A stretch of 64,000 bases of DNA from Mycetocola spongiae. Its GTDB lineage: Bacteria; Actinomycetota; Actinomycetes; Actinomycetales; Microbacteriaceae. The translations under genes and the position numbers were made by a program. Below, in pieces: positions 48,480 through 57,147 of this stretch (within the stretch, counting starts at the first letter, position 1; every line of letters starts with the position of its first letter). The DNA is taken from assembly GCF_020424085.1 (NCBI RefSeq), contig NZ_CP080203.1, positions 3,132,755 through 3,196,754 of the forward strand, given 5' to 3'. The notes below the pieces were generated by a model, which had not been told where the DNA came from, made no database searches, and worked only from the letters and a program-made list of their open reading frames with translations.

Positions 48480-48487
48480 AGGGAGCG

Positions 48488-50002
48488 ATGTCTACCGCAC
48501 CCATTCACCCCGTGTCCACCGCCTCCGGTTCCGATATTCGTGTACGGTTTTGCCCGTCGCCCACCGGTACCCCCCACGTCGGCCTGATCCGCACCGCCCT
48601 GTTCAACTGGGCCTTTGCCCGGCATAACGGCGGAAAGCTGATCTTCCGCATCGAAGATACCGATGCCGCCCGCGACAGCGAGGAAAGCTATCAGCAGATC
48701 CTGGACGGCCTGCGCTGGCTGAAGATCGACTGGGACGAGGGCGAGGGTGTGGGTGGAGACCACGGACCGTACCGGCAGTCGCAGCGCTCCGATATTTACC
48801 GCGGCGTGATCGACCAGCTCCTGGCCTCGGGCCACCTCTACGAGTCCTTCTCCAATGCGGAGGAAATCGACGCCCGCAACGAGGCCGCCGGCCGCCCCAA
48901 GCAGCTCGGCTACGATAACTTCGACCGCGATCTGACCGCGGAGCAGCGCGCCGCGTTCCGCGCCGAGGGCCGCTCTCCCGCGCTGCGCCTGCGCGTGCCG
49001 GATAGCGAGATTTCCTTTAACGACCTGGTGCGCGGCGAGATCTCCTTCCCCGCCGGCTCGCTCACCGATTATGTGGTGGTACGCCCGAACGGTGCGCCCC
49101 TGTATACGTTTGTGAACCCCGTGGACGACGCCCTGATGGGCATCACCCACGTGCTGCGCGGCGAGGACCTGCTGCCCTCGACCCCGCGCCAGATTGCGCT
49201 GTATCACGCACTGATCGAGATCGGTGTGGCCAGCCATGTGCCGCAGTTTGGTCACCTGCCCTATGTCATGGGCGAGGGTAATAAGAAGCTGTCCAAGCGC
49301 GATCCCGCCTCCAACCTGTTCCACCACCGCGACCGCGGGTTTATCCCCGAGGGCCTGGTGAACTATCTGGCGCTGCTCGGCTGGGGTCTCTCCGCCGACC
49401 GCGATGTGTTTAGCATCGAGGAGTTTGTGGCGGCGTTTGACGTGGCCAATGTAAACCCCTCTCCCGCGCGCTTTGACCTGAAGAAGGCCGAGTCCATTAA
49501 CGGCGATCACATTCGCCTGCTGGATGTGGCCGATTTTGCCGAGCGCACCATTCCGTATCTGGTCGCCGAGAACATCGTGTCCGAACCGCTGACCGCTGCC
49601 CAGCGCGCGATCCTCACCGAGGCGGCCCCGCTGGTTCAGGAGCGCATCACGCTGCTGGGCGAGGCCCCCGGAATGCTCGGCTTCCTGTTCACCGATGCCG
49701 CGGGCATCGAGTATCAGGCCGATGCCCTGAAGTCCCTGCCGGCCAATGCCGCCGAGGTCCTGGACGCCGCAATTGCCGCGTTGCAGACCGTGCAGGACTT
49801 CCACACCGACCCGATCCAGGACGCCCTGAAGGCGGCCCTGATCGAAAATCTTGAACTAAAGCCGCGTATCGCCTACGGCCCGCTCCGGGTGGGAATTTCG
49901 GGCCGCCGGGTATCGCCGCCGCTGTTTGAGTCCATGGAAATCCTCGGCAAGACCGAGACGCTGGAGCGCCTCGTGCGCCTGAAGGGGGAACTGCCCGAAT
50001 GA
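48488..50002 (+). CDS. gltX: Glutamyl-tRNA synthetase
   Basis: Class I aminoacyl-tRNA synthetase charging tRNA-Glu (three identical tRNA-Glu genes lie at 56-57.5 kb); in many Actinobacteria a non-discriminating form also charges tRNA-Gln. 504 residues. The HIGH-type motif appears as [13 protein letters not shown] (about residues 23-35), the KMSKS-type motif as KKLSKRD (about 262-268), and the anticodon-binding domain fills the last 170 residues. The stop overlaps the start of the next gene (ATGA). Confidence 0.97.
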   Translation: MSTAPIHPVSTASGSDIRVRFCPSPTGTPHVGLIRTALFNWAFARHNGGKLIFRIEDTDAARDSEESYQQILDGLRWLKIDWDEGEGVGGDHGPYRQSQRSDIYRGVIDQLLASGHLYESFSNAEEIDARNEAAGRPKQLGYDNFDRDLTAEQRAAFRAEGRSPALRLRVPDSEISFNDLVRGEISFPAGSLTDYVVVRPNGAPLYTFVNPVDDALMGITHVLRGEDLLPSTPRQIALYHALIEIGVASHVPQFGHLPYVMGEGNKKLSKRDPASNLFHHRDRGFIPEGLVNYLALLGWGLSADRDVFSIEEFVAAFDVANVNPSPARFDLKKAESINGDHIRLLDVADFAERTIPYLVAENIVSEPLTAAQRAILTEAAPLVQERITLLGEAPGMLGFLFTDAAGIEYQADALKSLPANAAEVLDAAIAALQTVQDFHTDPIQDALKAALIENLELKPRIAYGPLRVGISGRRVSPPLFESMEILGKTETLERLVRLKGELPE

Positions 50003-50934
50003 GTCATTATGACGTCATCGTGATCGGAGGAGGTCCCGCGGGACTCTCCTGCGCACTGAACCTGGTGCGCTCGCGCCTCCGGGTCCTGCTGCTGGACAGC
50101 AACCGTCCGCGCCATGCCGCGACGCTGGTCGCCCACGGCTTTTTGACCCGGGATGGTGTGAGCCCCTCGGAGCTGCGCCGCCTCGGCCGCGAGGATGTCG
50201 AAAAATATGACGAGGCCACGATTGCCTTTGCTGCCGTGGACTCGGTGAAATCCGAGGAAAAGGGCGGCTTCCGGGTGCTCGCCACGGGCGTGCGCGGCGA
50301 GGCCGATGTGGAGGCCACCGCCGACCGTGTTGTGGTGGCCACGGGCCTCACCGAGACGCTTCCGAAGATCGATAACCTGCGCGCCTATTACGGCACGAGC
50401 ATTCACAGCTGCTTCGAGTGTGACGGCTATGAGAAGAGCACGCAGCGCCTCGTGGTGATCGGCGAGACCGATGACCTCGCGCTGCGCACGTTCCAGGCCA
50501 CGCTGTGGTCGGATGACGTGGTGGCCCTCACCAATGGTTCGGATTCGGTGCCGCCCGAGGCCGAGGCCCAGATGGAGGCCAATGGCATCCTCCTGGACCG
50601 CCGCGAGATCAAGGAGCTCGTGGGCGACCGCGATGGCTTCACCGGTGTGCGCTTTGTGGACGGCGAATTCCTCGGCTGCGATGCGGGCTTTATCCGCCCG
50701 GAGTGGGTGGCGAATTCAGCGTTCCTGGACACTCTGGAGGTGCGTAAGCAGGCCGATGGGCTGATTCGCGTGGACGCCCAGGGCCGCACCAACGTGCGGG
50801 GACTCTATGCCGCGGGTGATATCACCCCTCCCGGTCCGCAGCAGCTGATTATCGCCGCGGGGGCCGCTGCCCGCGCCGCGCAGGCCATCATTCAGGACAT
50901 TCTCGACACGCGGTACGCCGACGATTTGGACTAG
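49999..50934 (+). CDS. Thioredoxin-reductase-like NAD(P)/FAD oxidoreductase
   Basis: 311 residues. N-terminal FAD motif [13 protein letters not shown] (about 8-20); a redox-active type CFEC in [10 protein letters not shown] (about residue 138), comparable to the CATC of thioredoxin reductase; and the C-terminal [15 protein letters not shown] contact. Unlike true TrxB, the second dinucleotide site lacks a clean GxGxxA ([12 protein letters not shown]), so NADPH use is uncertain. Translationally coupled to gltX by a 4-base overlap, an unusual pairing. Confidence 0.85.
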   Translation: MSHYDVIVIGGGPAGLSCALNLVRSRLRVLLLDSNRPRHAATLVAHGFLTRDGVSPSELRRLGREDVEKYDEATIAFAAVDSVKSEEKGGFRVLATGVRGEADVEATADRVVVATGLTETLPKIDNLRAYYGTSIHSCFECDGYEKSTQRLVVIGETDDLALRTFQATLWSDDVVALTNGSDSVPPEAEAQMEANGILLDRREIKELVGDRDGFTGVRFVDGEFLGCDAGFIRPEWVANSAFLDTLEVRKQADGLIRVDAQGRTNVRGLYAAGDITPPGPQQLIIAAGAAARAAQAIIQDILDTRYADDLD

Positions 50935-50992
50935 GCAATCGACCTGGGCTATATTTGAAGCACGGCAGGGGAAGTAAAGCGCCCCTGCCAAA

Positions 50993-51064
50993 TGGGGTAT
51001 GGTGTAATTGGCAACACGGATGATTCTGGTTCATTTGTTCTTGGTTCGAGTCCAGGTACCCCAG
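50993..51064 (+). tRNA. tRNA-Gln (anticodon CTG)
   Basis: 72 nt. Acceptor TGGGGTA pairs with TACCCCA, discriminator G, anticodon loop TTCTGGT with CTG, T-arm GGTTCGAGTCC. No CCA is encoded. The U1-A72 end pair is typical of tRNA-Gln. Confidence 0.95.
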
Positions 51065-51088
51065 CACTAAGGTCTAAAACAGGCCCAC

Positions 51089-51117
51089 AACCCCCTCGGG
51101 AAACCGAGGGGGTTTTT
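51089..51117 (+). terminator. Terminator of tRNA-Gln
   Basis: AACCCCCTCGG pairs with CCGAGGGGGTT around a GAAA loop, then TTT. Confidence 0.92.
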
Positions 51118-51221
51118 GCGTTTCCGGAAGAATAATTTCGCGACTCAAGACGTTACGAACCATTGTGTCTGGTGTTGATGCGGTGCTAGATTTCGACTCA
51201 CAAACCTGTTTGGGAGAAATC

Positions 51222-53300
51222 ATGATGCAACGTCTCGTGGCGGGAGCGTGCGTCGGCACACTCCTCGTGGGGGTCGGCATTTTTGCCGCGGCCCTGCCCG
51301 CCCACGCCGATACCCTCACCGTCAGCAGCACCGTGGACGGGAGCACCGGATCCCTGCGCGACCTCGTGAACCGCGCCAATATCACGGCGGGTCCGGACGT
51401 GATTAATATCCCCGCGGGCATGGAGATCACGCTCGGCCAGGGCCCGCTGCTGATCGGCGAGGACCTGGTGCTGCGCGGCGCCGAGGACCGGCCCCGTATC
51501 GCGCTGGCTACGGGGGCAAATACAACCCTTCCGCTGCTTCGGGCGGCTACGGGCGCGGCGCTGACCGTGGAATCTATAAATTTTGGTGGGCCCGCCGTTC
51601 AGTACAACGCCCTGGGCACGGATGCCCACGCTGGTGAGCTGATCGTGCGCGATGTCGAATTCCATAATTTTGTGCAGGCCCTCAACCTGCGGGATATGAG
51701 CCGCGACGTGCTGGTGGAACGCGCCACCTTTGGGCCGGGAATGACCGGAATTGCCGCGGGGGGAGTGGAGCCGGGCGCGGGATTTACCGTGCGTGATTCC
51801 ACGTTCACGGGGCTCAGCAATCACGCGATCCAGATCGCCGGATTCGCCGCGAGCGTCGGGAAAAATATCACCCTCGGCGGGAATAGCTTCAGCGCTATTG
51901 GAGACGGCGAGGGGCTTGATGCCGCCGTCTACCTGGGCTTTGTGAACGCAATCCAGGACGCGGGGGTGCCGCTCCTGAATATCACCGGGAGCGTGGTGCG
52001 CGAGAGCAACTTCAGCGAACTGAGCGGCGCGGTCTTCCGGGTCGGCTCGATGGTGGGATATACCGCCGGCCGTGAACCGAGCATTCGCATCTCCGGAAGC
52101 ACGATCGAACGCTCCAATGGCGTGCGCCTGATCCATGCCGATGCTAATTCCTCGGGGGACGACCGGATCCTGATCGAGAATTCCACGGTGACCGGCCCGG
52201 CCGAGGCCCGCCTCCTGGACGTGTTTCAGCAGCAGGACACCCGCTCCTATCTGACGCGCGTGCAATTGATCCACAATACGCTCTCCGGAACCCTCCAGAC
52301 CCCGCACGGCGGGGTCATCCGGGCGGAAATCGACAGCACGGTGATCAACAGCGCGAACGCGCCGCTCTTTGACGTGAGCGGCCTACATATCGCCAGCAAC
52401 GTGGTGGTCACCGATCCCGGCACCGGGCTCGAGGGCGTGCGGGTGATCGCGCCCGAGGACCTGGGACTGCTGCCCCTGGCCGCGGGCCCCAACGGCCTGC
52501 CCGTGCGGCCGCTCGCGGCGGATTCACCGCTCCTGGATACCGGGTCCACCCGCTCGGCACTGACCGTGGACGAGCGCGGCAAGCCGCGGGTTTCCGGGCC
52601 GCGAAGCGATGTGGGGGCCGTGGAGATGCAATACTCGGTGCTCAGTATCTTTGGCCCCGGGGATGTACCCACGGGGCAAAACGCGCGCTTTGAGATACGC
52701 GTGATTCAGGCCGGCGAACTCCCGATCCGGGTGCTCGCTCAGACCGCGGACTATACGGCCCTCGTGGACCGGGACTACGTGCGCTCCGCGGGGAGCCTGA
52801 ACTGGGCTTCCGCCACCGCGGGCTCGCAGTACCTGACCGTGCCCACACTGATTCGCGCCGGAAATAACCATACGGAGTTTCTGGCCCAGCTGAGCGCGCT
52901 CTCGGGTGCACTGATCGAGGAGGGGACGGCCGTGGCCCGGATTCTTGCCCCCGATGTGGTGGACGCCAGCCCCTCGGTATCCCCGAGCCCGACCGCGACC
53001 ATCGTTATCGGAAGCCCCAGCCCGACCGTGACCGGGGGCCCCGGCCCGAGTCCGAGCGCGACCGGGGGCACCTCGTCGAGCCCGTCCTCCTCGCCCCGCG
53101 ATCTTCCGGGCACCGGCGCTCCCTCGGCCGTGGCCTCCGCGGGGATCCCGGGCCCGATCGGCACGTCCTCCGGCCCCGGGTCCGCGGCCACGCTGGGTGA
53201 GACCGGGCTTCCCGGGAACGCACTCGGGGTATCGGCACTCCTGGCCACGCTCCTGCTGCTTGCCGGTTCCGGGCTCCTGCTGCGCCGCCGGATCGGCTAG
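51222..53300 (+). CDS. Secreted beta-helix surface protein with C-terminal sorting/anchor signal
   Basis: 692 residues. There are two adjacent ATG codons (51222 and 51225) behind GGGAG; either gives the signal peptide (MQRLVAGACVGTLLVGVGIF, ending AHA). The mature start TLTVSSTVDGSTGSLRDLVN belongs to the CSLREA-type beta-helix opening also seen in the giant protein at 9.9 kb. The right-handed beta-helix region runs to about residue 480, followed by a domain to about 585, a Pro/Ser/Thr-rich linker with LPGTG, and finally LGETG, a hydrophobic helix and RRRIG. LGETG lies directly before the helix, where a sortase motif should be; the perfect LPGTG lies about 35 residues earlier. Confidence 0.85.
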   Translation: MMQRLVAGACVGTLLVGVGIFAAALPAHADTLTVSSTVDGSTGSLRDLVNRANITAGPDVINIPAGMEITLGQGPLLIGEDLVLRGAEDRPRIALATGANTTLPLLRAATGAALTVESINFGGPAVQYNALGTDAHAGELIVRDVEFHNFVQALNLRDMSRDVLVERATFGPGMTGIAAGGVEPGAGFTVRDSTFTGLSNHAIQIAGFAASVGKNITLGGNSFSAIGDGEGLDAAVYLGFVNAIQDAGVPLLNITGSVVRESNFSELSGAVFRVGSMVGYTAGREPSIRISGSTIERSNGVRLIHADANSSGDDRILIENSTVTGPAEARLLDVFQQQDTRSYLTRVQLIHNTLSGTLQTPHGGVIRAEIDSTVINSANAPLFDVSGLHIASNVVVTDPGTGLEGVRVIAPEDLGLLPLAAGPNGLPVRPLAADSPLLDTGSTRSALTVDERGKPRVSGPRSDVGAVEMQYSVLSIFGPGDVPTGQNARFEIRVIQAGELPIRVLAQTADYTALVDRDYVRSAGSLNWASATAGSQYLTVPTLIRAGNNHTEFLAQLSALSGALIEEGTAVARILAPDVVDASPSVSPSPTATIVIGSPSPTVTGGPGPSPSATGGTSSSPSSSPRDLPGTGAPSAVASAGIPGPIGTSSGPGSAATLGETGLPGNALGVSALLATLLLLAGSGLLLRRRIG

Positions 53301-53313
53301 CGCCACACCCTCG

Positions 53314-53350
53314 GGCCCCGCACCGCGCCGTGATCGCGCGGTGCGGGGCC
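53314..53350 (+). terminator. Strong GC hairpin after the surface protein gene
   Basis: GGCCCCGCACCGCGC pairs perfectly with GCGCGGTGCGGGGCC. No T tract follows. Confidence 0.7.
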
Positions 53351-53453
53351 TCGGCCGTGTCCGGGGCCCCGTGCAGCCATGGAATATAGCCCTCGATATA
53401 CTCGGGGGATGGTGTTGCCACCCGATAGCGCACCGAGCCGAAGTGGAGTAACT

Positions 53454-54404
53454 GTGGTCGTAGCGGTAGTGGGCGAAGCCCTGATCGATCTGATTCAGGA
53501 ATCCGATGGCCGCTATCGGGCCACGCCCGGCGGCGCGCCCGCAAATGTGGCCATCGCGCTGACCCGCCTCGGGCAGAACACCCGCTTTTTTGGGCGCCTC
53601 GGAAACGATCGTTTTGGCGCGCTGGTGGGCGAGAATCTGCGCCGCAACGGTGTGGCCCTGGACGACTGCGTGAGCGCGGCCGAGCCCACCTCGATTGCGA
53701 TTGCCAACCTCGGCGTGGGTGGGGCCGCGGAATACGCGTTTTATCTGGACGGCACGGCCGATTGGCAGTGGACCCGCGAGGAGCTCGCGGGCCTGGGAAC
53801 GGGCGCGCGGGCGCTGCACCTGGGATCCCTCGCGGCGGCCGTGGAACCCGGCGCGAGCGTGATCGCCGAGCGCGTGGAACAGATCTTTGCCGAGGGTAAT
53901 ACCCTGATCTCCTTTGACCTCAACCTGCAGCCGAGCATGGGGGCCGACCGGCAGGGGGAGCGCGAGCGGGTAAATCGCCTGGTCTCGGCCGCGCATCTCG
54001 TGAAGGCGAGCGTGAGCGACCTCGCCTGGCTCTATCCCGATCGTTCCGCGGAGGAGGTGGCCACGTCCTGGTCGCAGGGCCGCGCCGTGGCGATTACCCG
54101 CGGGCGCGAGGGCGTGAGCCTGTTCCGCCCCGGGGTGAAGCCCGTGAGTATGGCCGCGCGGCCCACCACCGTGGTGGATACCGTGGCCGCGGGCGATACG
54201 TTTGTGGCCGCGCTCCTGCACCGGCTATTAAGCGGCGTGGGGCGCGATCCCGCGGCGATCATGCGGCAGGGGCCCACCGAGTGGATGGAGCACCTGCGCT
54301 TTGCCGTGGCCGCCGCCTCGCTCGCATGTGAGTGGCCCGGGGCCAATCCGCCCATGCTGAGCGAGGTTAACCGCGCGGTGGATGTGGGTCGCCAGCAGGG
54401 CTAG
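53454..54404 (+). CDS. PfkB-family carbohydrate kinase
   Basis: 316 residues from GTG at 53454, with GGAG 5 bases upstream; a -10-like TATACT lies at 53396-53401. Ribokinase fold: the sugar-binding GEALIDLI start and TPGGAPANVAIALTRLG (family signature 1), then DTVAAGDTFVAAL (signature 2, with catalytic Asp in AAGD). Fructokinase-like members start GEALIDL, so fructose is a reasonable guess but not proven. The stop shares CTAG with the convergent MBL-fold gene. Confidence 0.9.
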   Translation: MVVAVVGEALIDLIQESDGRYRATPGGAPANVAIALTRLGQNTRFFGRLGNDRFGALVGENLRRNGVALDDCVSAAEPTSIAIANLGVGGAAEYAFYLDGTADWQWTREELAGLGTGARALHLGSLAAAVEPGASVIAERVEQIFAEGNTLISFDLNLQPSMGADRQGERERVNRLVSAAHLVKASVSDLAWLYPDRSAEEVATSWSQGRAVAITRGREGVSLFRPGVKPVSMAARPTTVVDTVAAGDTFVAALLHRLLSGVGRDPAAIMRQGPTEWMEHLRFAVAAASLACEWPGANPPMLSEVNRAVDVGRQQG

Positions 54405-55039
54405 ACGCTCAGGGTATCTCCCGCGATTAGCGCAAAATACTCGCCGCCGCCGGCGCGGGTGACCTCGCCCAGGCGCTGATCCGCGAACCCGCGGCCAATC
54501 GCGGACAGTACGGCGTCGTGTGTGGGAAAAACCCGACGCGGACCCACGGCGGTCACAAAATCCATCGCCTCCGAGATTTTCAGCCACGGCGCACCCGCCG
54601 GTGCGGCCAGGATGTCCACCGCAATTCCCTCGGGAACGGCGAAACTATCTCCCGGATAATACAGGCGCTCATTCACCCACACACCCACGTTATCGATCAC
54701 CGGGATGCTGGGATGAATCACGGCATGGGAGCCGCCAAAAAACCGCAGGTTAAACGCCCCCACCGAGACGGACTCGCCCGCGGATACGGCCTCAACCGGG
54801 AAATCCGCCGCCGCCGCGACCAGGCCCGCCGGGCCAAAAAAGCGCGCCCGCGGCGAGTGCTCACGGACCCGATCCAGCTGCTCGGCGCTCCAGTGATCGG
54901 GATGCTCATGGGTAATCACCACGGCCGTGATCCCGTGGGCATCGGCGAGAGGCTCCTCGAAGGAACCGGGATCGATGAGGAGGCGTTCGCCGGCCTCCTC
55001 GATCAGCAGCGAGGCATGGGTGCGCTTCAAAATATCCAT
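54401..55039 (-). CDS. MBL-fold metal-dependent hydrolase (UlaG-like)
   Basis: 212 residues from the ATG at 55039. The metal-binding motif THEHPDHW (HxHxDH, about residues 46-53), FFGGSHAVIHPSIPVIDNVG, and YYPGDSF with the bridging Asp support an active metallo-beta-lactamase fold. The family hydrolyses phosphoesters or lactones; substrate unknown. Convergent with the PfkB kinase with overlapping stops, and divergent from the lipid-kinase-like gene 67 bases away. Confidence 0.87.
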   Translation of the reverse strand: MDILKRTHASLLIEEAGERLLIDPGSFEEPLADAHGITAVVITHEHPDHWSAEQLDRVREHSPRARFFGPAGLVAAAADFPVEAVSAGESVSVGAFNLRFFGGSHAVIHPSIPVIDNVGVWVNERLYYPGDSFAVPEGIAVDILAAPAGAPWLKISEAMDFVTAVGPRRVFPTHDAVLSAIGRGFADQRLGEVTRAGGGEYFALIAGDTLSV

Positions 55040-55094
55040 GCCCCCAGCAAAACCTATTTCCCCGAGACACGCACGTAAAACCCACCCCTCCTGC

Positions 55095-55100
55095 GATACT
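55095..55100 (+). promoter_or_regulatory. -10 element of a leaderless-type promoter
   Basis: GATACT ends exactly 6 bases before the ATG at 55107. No ribosome binding site is seen. Confidence 0.5.
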
Positions 55101-55106
55101 GGCGAC

Positions 55107-56033
55107 ATGAACGCACCGTCGCGCCGACTCCTCGTCGCCATCAACCCCACCTCCGGCGTGGGCCGCGGCGGGGGAGTGGCCGCCGAGGCCCTCGCCGAAC
55201 TGCGCGCCGCCGGACACGATATACGGCCCGTGAGCGCCGCGGGAGCCGCGGAGCTGGCCCGTGACCTCACCAACACCCTCCGGGGCGCGGGAGGATGGGC
55301 CCCCGAGGCGCTGATCGTGATCGGGGGCGACGGCATGATCTCGCTTGCGCTGAATGTGCTCGCCGATCCCCAAATCGACCCCCATCTGCCGCTCGGCCTC
55401 ATCCCCAGCGGAACCGGAAACGACTTCGCGCGCGGCCTGGGCCTCAACCCCCGCCGCCCCGGCGAAGCCGTGCAGCGGATACTGGACGCACTCGCCCACG
55501 GCCCGCGCATCCTCGACCTCGGCGAACTGCGCTGGGCCGGGGGCCACAGGCGCTTCGCCGGCGCCGCCAACCTCGGCTTTGACGCACTGGTCAACGCGCG
55601 CGCAAACCGCTGGCGGCATCCCCGCGGCAGCCTGCGCTATGTCCTCGCGATGCTGCGCGAACTCCTCAACCTGCGGCCCCGGGAATACCTGCTCACCGTG
55701 GACGGCCGGGAACACACCCTCTCCGCACTGATCCTCACCGTGGCCAATAACGGCAGCATCGGCGGAGGAATGCGGATCGTACCCGGGGCACTCCTCGACG
55801 ACGGCATCCTGCACCTATTCTCCGTGAGCCCCGGCAACAGGCTCCGCTTCCTCCTGCTCTTCCCGCGGGTATTCCGCGGAACGCATACGGGACTCAAAAA
55901 CGTGAGCATCGGCGACCTGCGCGAGATCCACATCAGCGGCGGAGACATCCTCGCCTATGCCGACGGAGAGGCGGTTGCGGTCCCGCCGCTGAGCATTCGA
56001 GTGCTGCCCGGCGCGCTCCACATGCTGATCTAA
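55107..56033 (+). CDS. Diacylglycerol/lipid kinase family protein (YegS/DgkB-like)
   Basis: 308 residues. LLVAINPTSGVGRG (about residues 8-21) opens the fold, IGGDGMISLALN (about 72-83) holds the nucleotide-binding GGDG, and IPSGTGNDFARGLGL (about 100-114) is the GTGNDFAR motif of lipid kinases. The C-terminal half binds the lipid. Phosphorylates diacylglycerol or a related lipid at the membrane. Starts as a leaderless-type gene. Confidence 0.92.
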   Translation: MNAPSRRLLVAINPTSGVGRGGGVAAEALAELRAAGHDIRPVSAAGAAELARDLTNTLRGAGGWAPEALIVIGGDGMISLALNVLADPQIDPHLPLGLIPSGTGNDFARGLGLNPRRPGEAVQRILDALAHGPRILDLGELRWAGGHRRFAGAANLGFDALVNARANRWRHPRGSLRYVLAMLRELLNLRPREYLLTVDGREHTLSALILTVANNGSIGGGMRIVPGALLDDGILHLFSVSPGNRLRFLLLFPRVFRGTHTGLKNVSIGDLREIHISGGDILAYADGEAVAVPPLSIRVLPGALHMLI

Positions 56034-56048
56034 GGGGATCAACCACCC

Positions 56049-56082
56049 CGCCCGACACGCCGAAAATACGGCGTGTCGGGCG
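56049..56082 (+). terminator. Hairpin after the lipid kinase gene
   Basis: CGCCCGACACGCCG pairs perfectly with CGGCGTGTCGGGCG around a 6-base loop. Only a short T tract follows. Confidence 0.75.
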
Positions 56083-56087
56083 TCGAT

Positions 56088-56117
56088 TTGTACTCACGAA
56101 AAAAGACATGGCATACT
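56088..56117 (+). promoter_or_regulatory. Promoter of tRNA-Glu copy 1
   Basis: TTGTAC (56088-56093), an 18-base spacer, then CATACT (56112-56117) within TGGCATACT. The -10 is exactly 15 bases before the tRNA. The same ATGGCATACT or ATGCCATAAT element, at the same 15-base distance and followed by ACGTTGTTCA, precedes the other two intact tRNA-Glu genes (56886-56891 and 57357-57362). Confidence 0.65.
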
Positions 56118-56132
56118 CATAAACGTTGTTCA

Positions 56133-56205
56133 GGTCCCATCGTTTAGCGGCCTAGGACACCGCCCTCTCACGGCGGCAGCACGGGTTCAAATCCCGTTGG
56201 GATCA
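56133..56205 (+). tRNA. tRNA-Glu (anticodon CTC), copy 1
   Basis: 73 nt. Acceptor GGTCCCA pairs with TGGGATC, D-arm GTTTAGCGGCCTAGGAC, anticodon stem CCGCC/GGCGG with loop CTCTCAC, T-arm ACGGGTTCAAATCCCGT. Genomic CCA at 56206-56208. Own promoter and terminator. Confidence 0.97.
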
Positions 56206-56211
56206 CCAACT

Positions 56212-56247
56212 ACACCCCCTCATCTTGATGAGGGGGTGTGTTTTTTT
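56212..56247 (+). terminator. Terminator of tRNA-Glu copy 1
   Basis: ACACCCCCTCAT pairs with ATGAGGGGGTGT around CTTG, then G and seven T. The same hairpin with a GAAA loop is reused after the degenerate units. Confidence 0.95.
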
Positions 56248-56252
56248 AGCAG

Positions 56253-56327
56253 GGTCAACTGTGGGACACCGCACTGTGTTGATTATTTGGCACGGCGGCA
56301 GCACGGGTTCACATCCCGATGGGATCA
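56253..56327 (+). pseudogene. tRNA-Glu-derived degenerate unit 1
   Basis: 75 nt. Keeps GGTC at the 5' end, GGGACACCGC, and everything from GGCGGCAGC through the T-arm (TTCACAT loop) to GGGATCA. The D-arm is replaced by AACTGT and the anticodon loop by ACTGTGTTGATTATTTGGCA. No CTC anticodon and no promoter. Followed by its own terminator copy (56333-56368). Confidence 0.85.
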
Positions 56328-56373
56328 CAACTACACCCCCTCATGAAAATGAGGGGGTGTGTTTTTTTAGCAG

Positions 56374-56448
56374 GGTCAACTGTGGGACACCGCACTGTGT
56401 TGATTATCTGGCACGGCGGCAGCACGGGTTCAAATCCCGTTGGGATCA
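56374..56448 (+). pseudogene. tRNA-Glu-derived degenerate unit 2
   Basis: 75 nt, nearly identical to unit 1; the T-arm and acceptor 3' strand are identical to the real tRNA (TTCAAAT loop, CCCGTTGGGATCA). Terminator copy at 56454-56488. Confidence 0.85.
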
Positions 56449-56493
56449 CAACTACACCCCCTCATGAAAATGAGGGGGTGTGTTTTTTAACAG

Positions 56494-56567
56494 GGTCAGC
56501 TGTGGGACACCGCACTGTGTATATTTTTGGCACGTTGGCAGCACGGGGTCGAATCCCGTTGGGATCA
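56494..56567 (+). pseudogene. tRNA-Glu-derived degenerate unit 3
   Basis: 74 nt. The variant inserted block ends GTATATTTTTGGCA instead of GTTGATTATYTGGCA. It has CACGTTGGC in the anticodon-stem 3' strand and GGGGTCGAATC in the T-arm. Followed by a genomic CCA and a terminator copy (56574-56608). Confidence 0.82.
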
Positions 56568-56613
56568 CCAACTACACCCCCTCATGAAAATGAGGGGGTG
56601 TGTTTTTTAACAG

Positions 56614-56688
56614 GGTCAACTGTGGGACACCGCACTGTGTTGATTATCTGGCACGGCGGCAGCACGGGTTCACATCCCGTTGGGATCA
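56614..56688 (+). pseudogene. tRNA-Glu-derived degenerate unit 4
   Basis: 75 nt, like unit 2 but with the TTCACAT T-loop of unit 1. Its terminator (56695-56730) has one mismatch (GAAGGGG). Confidence 0.84.
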
Positions 56689-56735
56689 CCAACTACACCC
56701 CCTCATGAAAATGAAGGGGTGTGTTTTTTTGACAT

Positions 56736-56778
56736 AGTCGGCTGTGGGACGCCGCGCCGCGCATATTGGCGCGGCGGG
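56736..56778 (+). pseudogene. tRNA-Glu-derived unit 5, strongly decayed
   Basis: Only AGTCGGCTGTGGGAC and a G/C-altered version of the next block (GCCGCGCCGCGCATATTGGC) align to the other units; the T-arm and terminator are lost. Followed by about 125 bases of unrelated-looking sequence before tRNA-Glu copy 2. Confidence 0.6.
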
Positions 56779-56906
56779 CTGACGAACCCACGGGTCAGCG
56801 CTCATCCGACTTCCGGCAGCCCCACCCGGAAACCCCCGCGCCACCCATGCGACACGGGGTGGTCACGAAGGCAAAAAAACTATGCCATAATTGAACACGT
56901 TGTTCA

Positions 56907-56979
56907 GGTCCCATCGTTTAGCGGCCTAGGACACCGCCCTCTCACGGCGGCAGCACGGGTTCAAATCCCGTTGGGATCA
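56907..56979 (+). tRNA. tRNA-Glu (anticodon CTC), copy 2
   Basis: Identical to copy 1 over 73 nt, with genomic CCA at 56980-56982. A -10-like CATAAT (56886-56891) lies 15 bases upstream. Confidence 0.97.
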
Positions 56980-56985
56980 CCAACC

Positions 56986-57018
56986 ACACCCCCTCATGAA
57001 AATGAGGGGGTGTTTTTT
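56986..57018 (+). terminator. Terminator of tRNA-Glu copy 2
   Basis: ACACCCCCTCAT with GAAA loop and ATGAGGGGGTGT, then six T. Confidence 0.94.
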
Positions 57019-57026
57019 CTTAATAT

Positions 57027-57100
57027 GGTCAGCTCTGCGACACCGCCCTGTGTATATTTTTGGCACGGCGGCAGCACGGGTTCAAATCCCGCTGGGATCA
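57027..57100 (+). pseudogene. tRNA-Glu-derived degenerate unit 6
   Basis: 74 nt with the GTATATTTTTGGCA type of inserted block, as in unit 3, and GACACCGCCCTGTG, one base closer to the true tRNA than the others. T-arm intact; CCCGCTGGGATCA at the 3' end with CCA following. Terminator copy at 57107-57139 (mismatched). Confidence 0.82.
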
Positions 57101-57147
57101 CCAACGACACCCCTCATGAAAACGAGAGGGTGTTTTTTTCTTAATAT

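Noticed and set aside
56225..57144. Several open frames of 60-154 codons across the tRNA-Glu array
   Set aside because: They are translations of tRNA T-arms and terminator hairpins (recurring HGGSTGS and NEGVCF strings), shift frame with the 100- and 121-bp periods, and have no ribosome binding sites.
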